A stretch of DNA of 64,000 bases from positions 558,001 through 622,000 of the forward strand of contig BCHU01000004.1 of the NCBI GenBank assembly GCA_001599715.1. Direction: 5' to 3'. The notes under the pieces were generated by a model. The model saw only the letters and a list, made by a program, of their open reading frames with translations. It was not told where the DNA came from and did no database searches. Position 1 is the first letter of the stretch, and each line of letters starts with the position of its first letter. The position numbers were made by a program, and so were the translations under genes. This DNA is from Phaeotremella fagi (Eukaryota; Basidiomycota; Tremellomycetes; Tremellales; Phaeotremellaceae). Positions 23,009 through 32,848 of the stretch are shown here, one piece after another.

Positions 23009-23700
23009 ACAGCATGTTTTGGTGATGGGGCTGTTCCCTTTAACTAAATAGTGAAATTTTTCGTATTTTGTTAGGTATTTGGTATTTTCTATGATCATTG
23101 TACAACTCAGCGTGGGTAAGGGGGGGTGGATTGGTAGTTTTTCGTGTATTCTGTGAGGGTAATCATGTTTGTGTGCTACGCTCGCATGAGTTCTCAGACT
23201 TTTATAGCATAGGTCGAGAATAACGATTTTTTAAAGTGTGAATCAGCCGAATGTGCTTATCAAACCGAGGTTCCGTACGGTGTGTCACTCGATTCACAAG
23301 GCTGTAAAATTACGAATGCATATGTAGAGTACACAACGCAGTTAGGACAGCCAGTAATCTGGCTCTTTGGTGACGACCTTGTATGGTACTTGTGGCTCTT
23401 TTCCCAACCTCCTTTTCCGGAGGACTTCCATTTGCCACACCACATCATACTGTAGGTGTAAATATTTCATCAAATTCAAGGCTCTTCTTGCTTTTTTAAT
23501 TAAGTACCCGCTAAATTACTTTTAATATCAAAAAACTCAGAAGTATAGAAGCTGAATGCCAAATCTTAATTTTCTGACCCAGCTTTTATTGCCAGACTCT
23601 GTACAAAGTATGTACATATTATTTTACACTCAAGAAGTAGTACTTTCTTATTGAATCTTTTCAAAACCTCTCTTCAAAATCAGAGTACTTACTGTACATC
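23009..23700. other. Spacer between array genes 1 and 2
   Basis: About 690 bp with no supportable gene. AT-rich. GTAC-containing sequences occur at about 23599-23617 and 23683-23699 (GAGTACTTACTGTACA, just before the next ATG). Confidence 0.5.
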
Positions 23701-24144
23701 ATGAGTTTCAATTATGATCCCGAATCTGTTCTCAGTAGATATGACCTCATTCGTAAAATGTTATCAACAAATTTCAAACAAACCCCTTTGGGCTGGGTAG
23801 AAATGAATATCACAGTAAACGACCATCCCCTGAAGACCGTACCACTCAACATCATCTACTTCAGCTCGAACTTCACCGTCAAGGTCTGTTCAAAGCATAC
23901 AGAGACAGCGATCGAAAGTCGAATTTTGAAAGACGTCCGATGGCTCAAAAGAAACATTCGGTTCGACGAATACGACCATGAATATATTTCAAAGCGATAT
24001 GATATGGTGAGATCCATCATGGATTGGTGTTCGAGTTTGTTGGATGAATATGAAAAGGTAGAAATGATTTTAGGCTTGAACCAGACAGATCAATTTTCAT
24101 CGGTATCTGAGACCAAGTCAGGGTTGGATTTGACCGCTGGATGA
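23701..24144 (+). CDS. Orphan array gene 2 (W-[VI] motif family, divergent)
   Basis: An intronless 147-residue frame starting MSFNYDPESVLSRYDLIRKM. The shared motif appears as STNFKQTPLGWVEMNITVN followed by DHPLKTVP, so it keeps F, W-V and the following strand but lacks the terminal Thr. It is the most divergent member. The C-terminal half is helical and charged (RYDMVRSIMDWCSSLLDEYE). A GTAC-type element ends 2 bp before the ATG. No domain, signal peptide or membrane span is recognised and no function can be assigned. Confidence 0.55.
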   Translation: MSFNYDPESVLSRYDLIRKMLSTNFKQTPLGWVEMNITVNDHPLKTVPLNIIYFSSNFTVKVCSKHTETAIESRILKDVRWLKRNIRFDEYDHEYISKRYDMVRSIMDWCSSLLDEYEKVEMILGLNQTDQFSSVSETKSGLDLTAG

Positions 24145-24637
24145 GAACGTCGAGATCTGCAGTACGTGAAACAGTATGATGGTGTGGTTTGTCAGTTTTG
24201 TACGCTCCTTTTCTTATGAATGGGTGATGCATGAAATTGTATACATTGTCACCTACTTCTATACTGTCAGCACTGTACAGTACATTTACTTGACAAATGA
24301 CACTGCGGTCATTGAAATAGTTGTAAAACCACAAACTGTTTATACATACCTTGAGCTCGCATACTGTGTGGTTTCTCCAAATGCCACCCACCATGAATCT
24401 GATACAGTAATAGTGCCTTCTGTGCTCAATACACGGTCTGTAACTCCTTGTATCTACTCTTTCAAAGATGGGTGATCCTTAGATGGTGATTTCATTGACC
24501 GCCACCTTCCTTTTTACAGCCACTGAAAGTGCTTCCCCAGAATAGAGCTCATGTATTTTACATAAATCAGTTTCTCCCAAGAAGTCTATTCACACAATCT
24601 CCTAAAGACTACGTTTAATCCTGAAAACACCATTAGA
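24145..24637. other. Spacer between array genes 2 and 3
   Basis: Holds ACTGTACAGTAC at 24272-24283, 14 of whose surrounding bases form a near-palindrome. A hydrophobic 99-residue frame (24176-24475) spans it but shares nothing with the array genes and is not supported as coding. Confidence 0.5.
24272..24283. promoter_or_regulatory. GTAC palindrome (ACTGTACAGTAC) in orphan array
   Basis: A 10-bp perfect palindrome ACTGTACAGT extended by AC. It belongs to the recurring TACTGTACAGTA-like sequences of the orphan-gene regions. A regulatory role is inferred from recurrence only. Confidence 0.35.
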
Positions 24638-25027
24638 ATGTCCGAATCTGAGAAACCAATAACTCTGAGCGTATCAGACCTCTCGACGATATTAATTGAG
24701 ACAGGGTTCAACGAAAATAGAGAAAAATGGATCTTCTCCCGAATTAGATACAACAACAAACTCATCAAAGATCTTACTGTCGAGGAAATGCCTGCTCTAG
24801 CTACAGAAAGTGGTGTCACTATCGATACCTCCCCAGACCTCTCAAAACCTTATCTTCAAACTCTTGATTCAGACCTATCGTTTATGGTTACAGCTGGGCT
24901 TTGGAAGGCCGCAGAAGACTTCGATAAAGATAAGGTCAAGAAGCTGGAGGCACTTTCTACTTATCTCCAAAAAGAACTTAAAGGTTGCATTGTCAGTTGT
25001 GAGAAGGATGGTAAGACTGAAGCTTAG
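24638..25027 (+). CDS. Orphan array gene 3 (W-[VI] motif family)
   Basis: An intronless 129-residue frame starting MSESEKPITLSVSDLSTILI. The shared motif is clear: ETGFNENREKWIFSRIRYNN followed by KLIKDLT. It keeps T-x-F, W-I, R, the Tyr/Asn-Asn turn and the closing L-T. The remainder is acidic and helical (LWKAAEDFDKDKVKKLEAL) and ends KDGKTEA. No targeting signal, membrane span or known domain. The start has the same MSE opening as genes 1 and 5, supporting the start choice. Confidence 0.6.
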   Translation: MSESEKPITLSVSDLSTILIETGFNENREKWIFSRIRYNNKLIKDLTVEEMPALATESGVTIDTSPDLSKPYLQTLDSDLSFMVTAGLWKAAEDFDKDKVKKLEALSTYLQKELKGCIVSCEKDGKTEA

Positions 25028-25493
25028 ATGGTGTTGATTTCTGTTGGTGGATGGCTGTATGCTTGGTTTTCTGTAGATTATTAGCTATGAAGTGTATATA
25101 ATGTGATGATGATACTGTGCTGCGTCGAAGTAACGACGTAGAACAAACTCTCTACTGCTCATTTGAGTTCCTTGGAACTTGTCCTGCTGGAGAACACGTT
25201 TTGTACACTCATAAACCATCGTTTCATGTTGGTTTGCACCATATGAAAGCTTCAATACCGGATAGTCCCTTCGAAACATATCCCTCGTGATAATATCGTC
25301 CAAATACCAGTCTCGGGTTTTGATAAAATCACATTCTTAGTCATGTGGGTTATTGTCTCGGTCCTTTATTCATATTGTAAGAGAAGATTTGATGTGGAGC
25401 AGACTAGAAGGCAGTTTGTAAGATACTATACTCCCATCCAGCGACTAAAACTGTACTCTTCATTCCCAACCCTTGCATTTGAAGAATACCAAT
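25028..25493. other. Spacer between array genes 3 and 4
   Basis: About 465 bp. I see no gene. TACTATACTCC and AACTGTACTC sequences sit at about 25429-25458, within 65 bp of the next ATG. Confidence 0.45.
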
Positions 25494-25937
25494 ATGTCTA
25501 GGAGTACTTCATCAAACCCTCGTACAACCCTCTCTCAACTAAGCCGTTCCATGTCTCATACAGGGTTTTACAATGATCCAAAAGAATGGGTTAAAAGTCG
25601 CGTACTCTTCAACAACAAATATCTCACCACAATCACTAAGAAGGATATCAAATCCATTGGTAGAAATCGAATCTTAATCGCTGGTGATGACGAGGGTGAT
25701 TCATTCTGTTACATTGAGAGAACCGTTTCTCACGATATTGAAGAAGAAGTTTACTCTTTGAAGGCAACAAAAAAAATCAGCGATAGCGATCGGCAGACTA
25801 TAATTGGTAATATCGCGACTGTACTCAGACATTCGGTTTTCGGTTCAATCTCTCTTCATTCAGATGTCTTAACCCGTTGGTATATGACCCCCAATTGGGC
25901 CCATGTTGAGTTGCGGAGAAGCAGGAGACGACGCTAG
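25494..25937 (+). CDS. Orphan array gene 4 (W-[VI] motif family)
   Basis: An intronless 147-residue frame. ATG at 25494 (MSRSTSSNPRTTLSQLSRSM) is used because the open frame upstream of it has no other ATG. The motif is HTGFYNDPKEWVKSRVLFNN followed by KYLTTIT, very close to array gene 3 (shared T-G-F, E/K-W, S-R, N-N). It continues KKDIKSIGRNRILIAGDDEG, then a helical region with ISDSDRQTIIGNIATVLRHS. The C terminus is basic (RRSRRRR). No known domain or secretion signal. Confidence 0.6.
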   Translation: MSRSTSSNPRTTLSQLSRSMSHTGFYNDPKEWVKSRVLFNNKYLTTITKKDIKSIGRNRILIAGDDEGDSFCYIERTVSHDIEEEVYSLKATKKISDSDRQTIIGNIATVLRHSVFGSISLHSDVLTRWYMTPNWAHVELRRSRRRR

Positions 25938-26842
25938 AGAAGGATGGGAGTTTCTTGATGACGGTGGAAGATGGAGGGAGGATAGTGATGATCTTGGATG
26001 TCGTTCGTCGATGTACTTGTCCTGTACATACAGTGTGACGTCGAATATAGAATCTCTTGGTAGTAATGAATTTCATCCAGTCTGTATCTAAGTCATTCAA
26101 GTGATTGTAAGATTGCACAACAGAAGCAACGATACTGTTGCATAGGCACTACTGCAGCTTTACGTATATAAAAAAAACTCTCCATTTGACGATAAAAGCA
26201 TAGGTGATCAGGTTCTTGCGAGTTTTGTCGTTCATTAAAAATTTATCCCGACGTGTTCAATAGCTGGGAGAAGTTAAGAAGACACAAATGGAATTACTTC
26301 GTCGAGGAAACAAGTGGGTTACTCGCAGCAGTTGTGGCAGATCCGGAATGCCACAAATTCGTGCTGAAGCAAGGCTTGATTTGATGATCGATACACGGAT
26401 TCAAGGGGTACCATGCATAATTCACTCCAGGCCCTATTGATAATATTTAAATGATGATCTCTCTTCGGGAAATCACGTAGTGAAATTGTATCTTATCCTC
26501 TACAAAGGTGACTCGTCTGAAGACCGATATGTTCGCTGACGTCTATCGCGACTTCCAATGTGTGTTCGGTCCGAAAACAAACACCTTTGATATTGTGAAG
26601 GTTATTTGTCAGACGACTTCCAAACGATTTCTCATTACATCAAAATCGAGTCGATTTGTGAATGACGTATGGGATATCCTTTCATCGTGAAGTCTTCTAG
26701 CCTTTTCTATGAATTTGACAAGAGACGACAGATAAATCGCCATGATTGGTTGTTCTTCGCTTCAATTTCGATTTCTCTTTACAACAAATAGTTCTAACAA
26801 ATTATCAAAAACCAGAAACAAAACCAAAGAAAAACGATAAAT
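25938..26842. other. Spacer between array genes 4 and 5
   Basis: About 905 bp. A TATATAAAAAAAACTC stretch at about 26165-26180 looks like a core promoter, but only a weak 60-residue frame (26508-26690) follows. This may be the remains of a lost array gene. GTACTTGTCCTGTACATACA lies at about 26013-26032. Confidence 0.4.
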
Positions 26843-27250
26843 ATGTCAGAGAAAAATCCTGAATTGACGCCTCATACATATGAGCTCGGTAAGAGCTTAT
26901 GCTTGACCAAATTCCACGGCAACGAGACCGACTGGGTCAGAAAACGAGCTTATATCGACGACCAATCAATCACCTCCTTCACTTCGACCAAGTTCGAGTC
27001 TTTCAAATTGATCCTAGGTGATGAAAACAGTGCTCCACAATCGGTTGATCCCAAATTCGAATCTTACGTTCTCAGCAAACTTACTCTAGCAAAGTACTGG
27101 AGCGAGATCACCGATGTTATGCGAGAGGCTGTGATCGATATCGTAACAGAAACACTCAAAGAGAATCCGTACACTCCGGAAGTAGTGGCTGGTATCGAAG
27201 CCGATGTTGAAAAGTGGGTCAAAATCCTGCGTGCTGAGAGAGACAAGTGA
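26843..27250 (+). CDS. Orphan array gene 5 (W-[VI] motif family)
   Basis: An intronless 135-residue frame starting MSEKNPELTPHTYELGKSLC. The motif is LTKFHGNETDWVRKRAYIDD followed by QSITSFT, closest to array gene 1 (shared x-T-D-W-V, Q-S-I-T). The C-terminal half is helical (ITDVMREAVIDIVTETLKEN) and ends in a charged segment (VEKWVKILRAERDK). No domain, signal peptide or membrane span. It is the last copy; the next gene downstream is conserved NAA50 on the opposite strand. Confidence 0.6.
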   Translation: MSEKNPELTPHTYELGKSLCLTKFHGNETDWVRKRAYIDDQSITSFTSTKFESFKLILGDENSAPQSVDPKFESYVLSKLTLAKYWSEITDVMREAVIDIVTETLKENPYTPEVVAGIEADVEKWVKILRAERDK

Positions 27251-27680
27251 AGAAAGGTGATTTCCAAGGAGGTTGAAAGGAGGAGGCTTGGACAGGTTTA
27301 TGAATTCGTGGAAGTCATTTTGTAGTGATCTCAGTCAGAATGTCGGCAGTTTCTGAAGTAGTGTATGATGCAAGGAGACGGCTTTTCAATCTGATTTCCA
27401 TCGACTCGGATAGTTAGTTGTACAATTGTCCAAAACGAATCGGTCTACCTATGTAGCGACAAGATGGTACTCTAGACAACACCGACTAGTATCTTTTCCA
27501 AGCTACGAAATGCTGTTGTCATCCTTTCCTTGGACCAATGCAGTGAAACCTGCACCTTGACTCGTCAATGAGATGTAAGAAAAAATGCATAAAGATGTCG
27601 TCTATTTCTGGATATTTTCCGACAATATCGTCGATTTTGAAATTCCGTCCCCCTTTTGACCACCAAGTAAAAAGCTGAAC
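27251..27680. other. Convergent intergenic region, array gene 5 and NAA50
   Basis: About 430 bp between convergent 3' ends. I see no gene or repeat in it. Confidence 0.5.
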
Positions 27681-28668
27681 CTAGCTAGAACCATTAACTT
27701 TTTCACCAAAATTTGCGGTTATGTCTTCTAAAACCATGAGGACAGCTGTACGAGGTTCGAGTTTGGTATAATATTCCTCGACCCTATGAGATCGATATCA
27801 GTATGTAAAAATGCACTTGCAAACCTATACTCACGTCCTATTCTCCTTGAATCCTAATCTAGTATAAAACCTCTTAGCGTCCTCATTCAAAATATGAACA
27901 TGAGCCAAAGCTCGGTTAACGATTTTCCTAGCAGGGACCGTGGCAAGTGAACCCCGAGTATTGGTTGACGTAGTAGAAGGAGTGGGTGGTGGAGGTGTAG
28001 TGGGGTTGATTGATGCTTTCAAGGTATTTTGGATCAATGCTTTACCGAGTCCTAGTGATCGATAAGGTGCTAGGATACTATAGTATTGATGCATTTTATT
28101 CAGTGTCCTTTTGAGGGGATGGGAAAGGAGGACTTACGCTAGTGTTAGGATTACTAGTGTTGCTGGGGTTTTTGGGTCTTTGCTGGTGAGATTATCGAAT
28201 TTACAGCAGATAGCTCCGACTGGTATATCACCGTAGTAAACTGTAATTTATCAGTTGAGTAAGTAATTACAAAGCAAGACTTCAACTGACTAAGTTTATT
28301 TAGGTCATCAAGTGAAGGATCTAAAACGTCTTTATAGAATTTATCAGAATAAGTGATAGGAATGATGACTGAATTGATTCGTTTCAAAGTACCAGACTAA
28401 GTGGTTTTATCAGTATCAGTGGTGTTCATGATAACTCAAAGAAGATTTGACTCACGTTGTTAACAGTCAAACTGGTTAATGTGACTTTAGGTTTTGGTTT
28501 GATATTCTTTCTCTTTGTCCCGTTCCCGTTACCGTTGACTTGTATCGTCTCGTGTTCACCTTTGATCTCTGATGTTGATGCTTGGTGGGGTTCATCTAGA
28601 TTTAATGGGTTTGAGACTGTTCCTGTTGTCGTGTATGTTGGTTTGGGTTGGGGTGGTGTTGGTGCCAT
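27681..28668 (-). CDS. NAA50: N-alpha-acetyltransferase NAA50-like (GNAT family)
   Basis: Spliced minus-strand gene starting MAPTPPQPKPTYTTTGTVSN. After a disordered N-terminal extension of about 65 residues the GNAT fold begins: VTLTSLTVNNSGTLKRINSV, IIPITYSDKFYKDVLDPSLD (matching the NAA50 signature FPVSYNDKFYKDVL), YYGDIPVGAICCKFDN, the acetyl-CoA loop APYRSLGLGKALIQNTL, and AHVHILNEDAKRFYTRLGFK. The last exon gives TVEEYYTKLEPRTAVLMVLE, stop 27681-27683. NAA50 acetylates Met-starting N termini and associates with the NatA complex at the ribosome. Odd point: a ~25-residue Pro/Thr/Ser insertion (PTTPPPPTPSTTSTNT) sits between the acetyl-CoA helix and the next strand. Confidence 0.85.
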
Positions 28669-28888
28669 TGTCGTGAGATATAGTTGTTAAAGTAGAACAA
28701 AGAGATTAGTTGAAGACGAGGTGGTTGAATTCGATAATACTTTACGAAACAATGGAAGCGGGAGTATTTTTTCGGTCATCAATAGGACAATGATCTATGA
28801 CAACTGGAGACAGACATATATGCATGGTATCAAGTGGTAGTACGAAATTACTCCTGTCAAGATGGTATACAATCCTACCATACGCAAT

Positions 28889-29811
28889 CTACAACAACTT
28901 CAATTTCCCCGTAACTTGATTAATAAGTCTCGCAGGTCCACTAAAGCAAGAGAAAGTCGATATCAGTTGACGAAAGGTAAGAAACAATGAAACACTACTC
29001 ACGGTCCAATTCCAAGAACCGTTTTTGATCCTGGTGCAACTTGAGTTCTTCCCCTGTTAGGTATAAGACTCAGTATCATGTTATGATTGAGACAGAGATA
29101 GACTTACGCATCTTGGATCGTTCTTGCGCATAGATTTAGTTTACGTGCGTTTGACGCTAGTAATTCTAATTCTTCAGTGTCTGCGCATCTCAGTGCGATT
29201 TTAGGTTGACTACACGAGGAGAGATGAGTTTCATATCTATGACTCATGAACGCCAAACATCTCACCCTTGTCTCTCCCATCTTCTAACCAACTAATATCG
29301 AAAATCAGTTCAAAATTCTCTAAAGACAAAGGAAAGAAAGACCCAACCTACCTTAGGATTATGTTCGATCAAAGTCTTATAACAAGCTAAAGTAGCATGA
29401 CCACATTGAGCTCCAATCTTCCCCTTTGTCATTTTAAGACTATCATTAACGACCAGAACCAATTTGAATTCCTCAAGAGCGCTACTTTTGACAGCGGTTA
29501 CATCGGCAGAATTGAGAGCGGCAGTTTCGTCCTCTTCATCTGAATCTGTGTCTGTACCACCTTCCGATGAGGAGGAGGAGATTGAGGAGTCTTTGGATCT
29601 GGGTTTGTCGGTTAGGTCTACGTCGGTTTTGTTTCTTTTGGAGTGGATTGATCGTTTTGAGGGGAGGGTTCGGGATTTGTGGAGATGGTATTGATGGACT
29701 AGTGAGCCCGTTATGACTGCTGCGAGGACTGTTTGGAAGAGTCCTAGAGGGGGGTTAGCTTTAGGGATGACTCGCTACAGCTGACTCACTATCTGTCAAT
29801 ATAGCGTTCAT
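28889..29811 (-). CDS. PTH2: Peptidyl-tRNA hydrolase 2 (PTH2 family)
   Basis: Starts MNAILTD and splices over 29763-29803 into RLFQTVLAAVITGSLVHQYH, a hydrophobic N-terminal segment like the membrane anchor of mitochondrial PTH2. A long Ser/Asp-rich linker follows, then the PTH2 catalytic fold: FKLVLVVNDSLKMTKGKIGA, QCGHATLACYKTLIEHNPK, QPKIALRCADTEELELLASN, LNLCARTIQDAGRTQVAPGS, TVLGIGPGPARLINQVTGKL, ending KLL before TAG at 28889-28891. The conserved K-G-K-x-A-x-Q-x-x-H-A core is present. The enzyme recycles tRNA by cleaving peptidyl-tRNA. Head-to-head with the DUF4112 gene 200 bp away; a GTACGAGTACTGTATAT sequence sits in their shared promoter region. Confidence 0.88.
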
Positions 29812-30011
29812 CGTTGTAGATGTAGTCGGTCGTATTTTCAACCACAAGATCTTTTACTTTGTACGAGTACTGTATATCTACACGGAGATTAACAAACTCC
29901 GTTGTGCCACATTCACCAATCGAAATTCTATTCAACGTCATTCTCCCTCTCGCCCCAAACTCATTTTCCCCCTCTCTCTTCTTCATTTTCTTTTGCTCTC
30001 TCCCATCCCAA

Positions 30012-31157
30012 ATGTCATCAATCTTTGGTGCCATTTGGCCAATCCTATCATCCTACAGACCAAACGCAGCCAAGGATAGACAGTAAGTCAAGTCAAATCA
30101 CCCTAAATGACCTCACTCACTCACACCCCACAGACAACGTAAACAAGCTCAACGTTTCGGTGCGTTCGAAGCTACATACTATCCAACTGGATTCGGTGTC
30201 CTACCACCACGTAACGATCGTGACGCCCAAAAGTGAGTCCTAACCCTCTTTACTCATCTTCATCATCCATCATCGAATACATATACAAGGATGCCATTTA
30301 ATTAGACTCTGACAAAACAATCTTATTTCGAGATTATGGAGAAATAACCATTCAGAATCGCTCTGACTCATTTTCATCTTTTCCTGCATCGTTAAATTCT
30401 TGATCAGTTGATTGGATAGCTGACATAAGTGATGTAGACTCTATAATCATATTAGAACTGTTGCTTTTTGGTTGGATGCTTCACCTTTATTATCAGATTT
30501 AGGATTACCTTTTAGGGTGAGTGGAATTGGTTTACAGGCAATAGTACTATTGCTAACTCTACTCGTAGGCAGGTTTAGACGATATCATCTCCCTCGTTCC
30601 ACTATACGGTGACATCGTATCAGGTATCCTCCAACTCTACCAAGTATGGTTATGTTTCCTATTCGGCTGTGAATGGAATCTCCTGGGATTAATGGTAAGT
30701 CCCTATAACTCACCACTCAAAGCCACCCAACTAAACCCCCCACCAGCTCCTAAACGTAATAGCCGACACGGTAGTAGGTATAATCCCAATAATCGGTGAT
30801 TTCCTAGACAACCTCTTCAAATCCAATCTCCGTAACCTCGACCTCCTAGAGAAATGGTTACTCCAATCCCAAGGCAAAGCCAAACAATACCATATTTTAG
30901 TTATGCCAGTGACGAATGAATATCTACCCCAACCTAAATCGGCGTCGAGATTTTCGACATCTTGGTTTGGTGGGGGGAAGAGTCGGGTTGATGATGAAAG
31001 GGAAAGAGAGGGGTTGGGTGGGGGTTTGAAACGGACTAGAAGGATGGGGTTGGAGGAGGGTGAGAAGGTTTTTGAGAGTCCTGTTGAGGTTGGGGCGGGG
31101 GTTGCTTCGGGAACTAGGAGTAGGAGGAGGGATCCGGTTGTTGAGCCTTTGGATTAA
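30012..31157 (+). CDS. DUF4112-family membrane protein
   Basis: Begins MSSIFGAIWPILSSYRPNAA. Exons join through GAFEATYYPTGFGVLPPRND, then a 223-nt intron (30233-30455) leads to TVAFWLDASPLLSDLGLPFR, AGLDDIISLVPLYGDIVSGI, QVWLCFLFGCEWNLLGLM and NVIADTVVGIIPIIGDFLDN. The two G-L-D..I-P-x-x-G-D / V-G-x-I-P-x-x-G-D segments are the DUF4112 signature. The C-terminal tail is charged and disordered. It is probably an integral membrane protein with about two to three spans; its biochemical function is not known. The tail changes from C-rich to G-rich strand composition at about 30950-31150. Confidence 0.75.
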
Positions 31158-31419
31158 TGTAGCGTATAGTTTGAATCGGTTGTTTAATGGTTGTAGTAAT
31201 TATCATATACGAAATGTAATTCATAACGGATGGGATTTTGTATCGAAAAATAGATTGAACTGCCAGGCGAAGCAATACGTTAAAAGTCAAAAACGAAACC
31301 TGCATAAAAAGAACTAAGATATAAAATGAATTCAATCTAATTCCAACCCTCCTCCAACGTCCACTCCCAACCCCCTCCCACTCCGCTATCCCAGCCATCC
31401 CGAAATTCAGACAACCCCC

Positions 31420-32203
31420 CTAAACCCCCTCAACAGTTCCATAATCACTCTCAACACCCGGTTCCATCAAACTCGCATGACCCAAAATCAGAATAGCAGA
31501 ACTACCGACTAACCAGAAGAAAACTGATAGAGGGGATGAGAACCAGAGTAGAGGGATCCCAACGACGAACAGGGTGGTGTAGAGGGTTTTTTGGGTTATG
31601 ACTGTTGAACCTATTTGGATTGGATCGGAGGCTGCCCGCGGGATTAGTTTATACCTGAATTGGGAGACGAGGGGGGACTAACCGAATTTGTTGATGGCTG
31701 CGAATCCTCCTGCTAGGAATCCTAGGGCTATGAGGAGTAACGGGTTGGTTAAACTGTTTACATGTTAGTTCACCACCCCAGTCGAAGTGAAGTGTAGGCT
31801 TGACGCGGACGTACAGTGCATAAACTGCTAGGACGGCAATGACCAATAGATAATTCCCAGAAAAGTGTCTGGTATTATAAGTGATCCTCTGAGTGTTTTT
31901 ATCAGCTATCAAGTTGAAAGTTGGAGATGCAGGGACGTACTGAGGTGGCTTCGTTCAGATCTTGGGGTCTGGAGAGTTGTCGATGATCGAACTGGAATTT
32001 AATTAGTATAGAAGGAGAGGGGAGGGGGGTGGGGGTGGGGGGGGGGGGACATACGAAATCAGCAGGACTTTTTAATGTTGATAATCTGGTTTCCTATTTT
32101 GATGTCAGTTCACGGGACATCAACAAACAGCGTGGATTGAGGGAGGGATTAGACTTACTCTGAAATGCTTTACCATCTCACCGGCTTTCTGGATTGCTTC
32201 CAT
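31420..32203 (-). CDS. PRA1/Yip3-family membrane protein
   Basis: Short exons read MEAIQKAGEMVKHFR, ETRLSTLKSPADF, FDHRQLSRPQDLNEATS, HFSGNYLLVIAVLAVYALLT, NPLLLIALGFLAGGFAAINK, then QIGSTVITQKTLYTTLFVVG, IPLLWFSSPLSVFFWLVGSS and AILILGHASLMEPGVESD. The two paired hydrophobic blocks and the W-[LA]-[VI]-G-[SA]-[ST]-A..[VI]-L-x-H-A-[SA] end match PRA1 proteins, which act on prenylated Rab GTPases in the early secretory pathway. Stop 31420-31422. One intron is almost pure C on the coding strand (a G-run on the + strand at about 32017-32048). Divergent from the CDC26-like gene. Confidence 0.82.
32017..32048 (+). repeat. Poly-G tract inside a PRA1-like intron
   Basis: Runs of G separated by single A or T, ending in a run of about 12-13 G. 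On the transcribed strand of the PRA1-like gene it is a C-rich intron. It contains more than four G-tracts of at least three and so could form a G-quadruplex. Confidence 0.7.
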
Positions 32204-32407
32204 GTTGGCTTAAGATATGTATGCTTAGACGTAGATGTAGAAGTAGAAATAAAGAATCAAAGCACAGTTAATGACTACAAACGAAGAGACGTGGAATTCC
32301 ATAAGCGGTGTTAACTTGAGGTTTCTATTTATATTTCCGAATCAAGTAATAAAATCGCGTCCACCAAAAGTGTTCTTTCAACAACCAACAACCAACATAC
32401 CACCACG

Positions 32408-32665
32408 ATGATCCGTTCCAACCCAACTTCGATACCACTCCGAGCGACTGATCTACGTAACTTACAAGATCATTTGAAAGTTCAGAGAGAGAACCGGGGT
32501 GGGGCTGGGGCTGGGGCTAACACTGAATCGGATAAAGACAAGGCTAAAGACAAAGAGAAGGAGAAGGAGAAAGAGTCAACGACAACGGCAACGACTCATG
32601 TTGCTGTGGTCGAAAATCGACGGGAGAGGGTTCAGAGAAGTGTTGCTGATCGTATTGGGATCTAG
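32408..32665 (+). CDS. CDC26: Probable anaphase-promoting complex subunit CDC26
   Basis: A single-exon 85-residue frame. It begins MIRSNPTSIPLRATDLRNLQ, which fits the CDC26 N-terminal motif M-[IL]-R-x2-P-T-x-[IL]-x-L-x3-D; in other species this peptide inserts into the TPR groove of APC6/Cdc16. Length is right for CDC26 (60-110 residues). The rest is charged low complexity (KDKAKDKEKEKEKE), as is usual for the family, ending RRERVQRSVADRIGI. The subunit stabilises the APC/C ubiquitin ligase in mitosis. The short motif makes this a probable rather than certain call. Divergent promoter shared with the PRA1-like gene. Confidence 0.6.
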   Translation: MIRSNPTSIPLRATDLRNLQDHLKVQRENRGGAGAGANTESDKDKAKDKEKEKEKESTTTATTHVAVVENRRERVQRSVADRIGI

Positions 32666-32848
32666 GTTGGTGTTTTCATTGGTTTGAGCCGTAGTGTAAA
32701 GCTGATTGACCTGGTAGTTGATAATAACAACACTTTGACCTACATACCACCGTTCCACCCAATGACCATACCCACCCAACCATCACATATCATAAATCAT
32801 TATTCATACCAATACAAACAAAGTGATATCAAACCCCTACGTCCAACC

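Noticed and set aside
24176..24475. Hydrophobic 99-residue + strand frame between array genes 2 and 3
   Set aside because: No shared array motif, poor start context, overlaps the GTAC palindrome and an antisense frame; likely chance in AT-rich DNA.
26508..26690. 60-residue + strand frame between array genes 4 and 5
   Set aside because: Lacks the W-[VI] motif and is too short; could be a relic, but not supportable.
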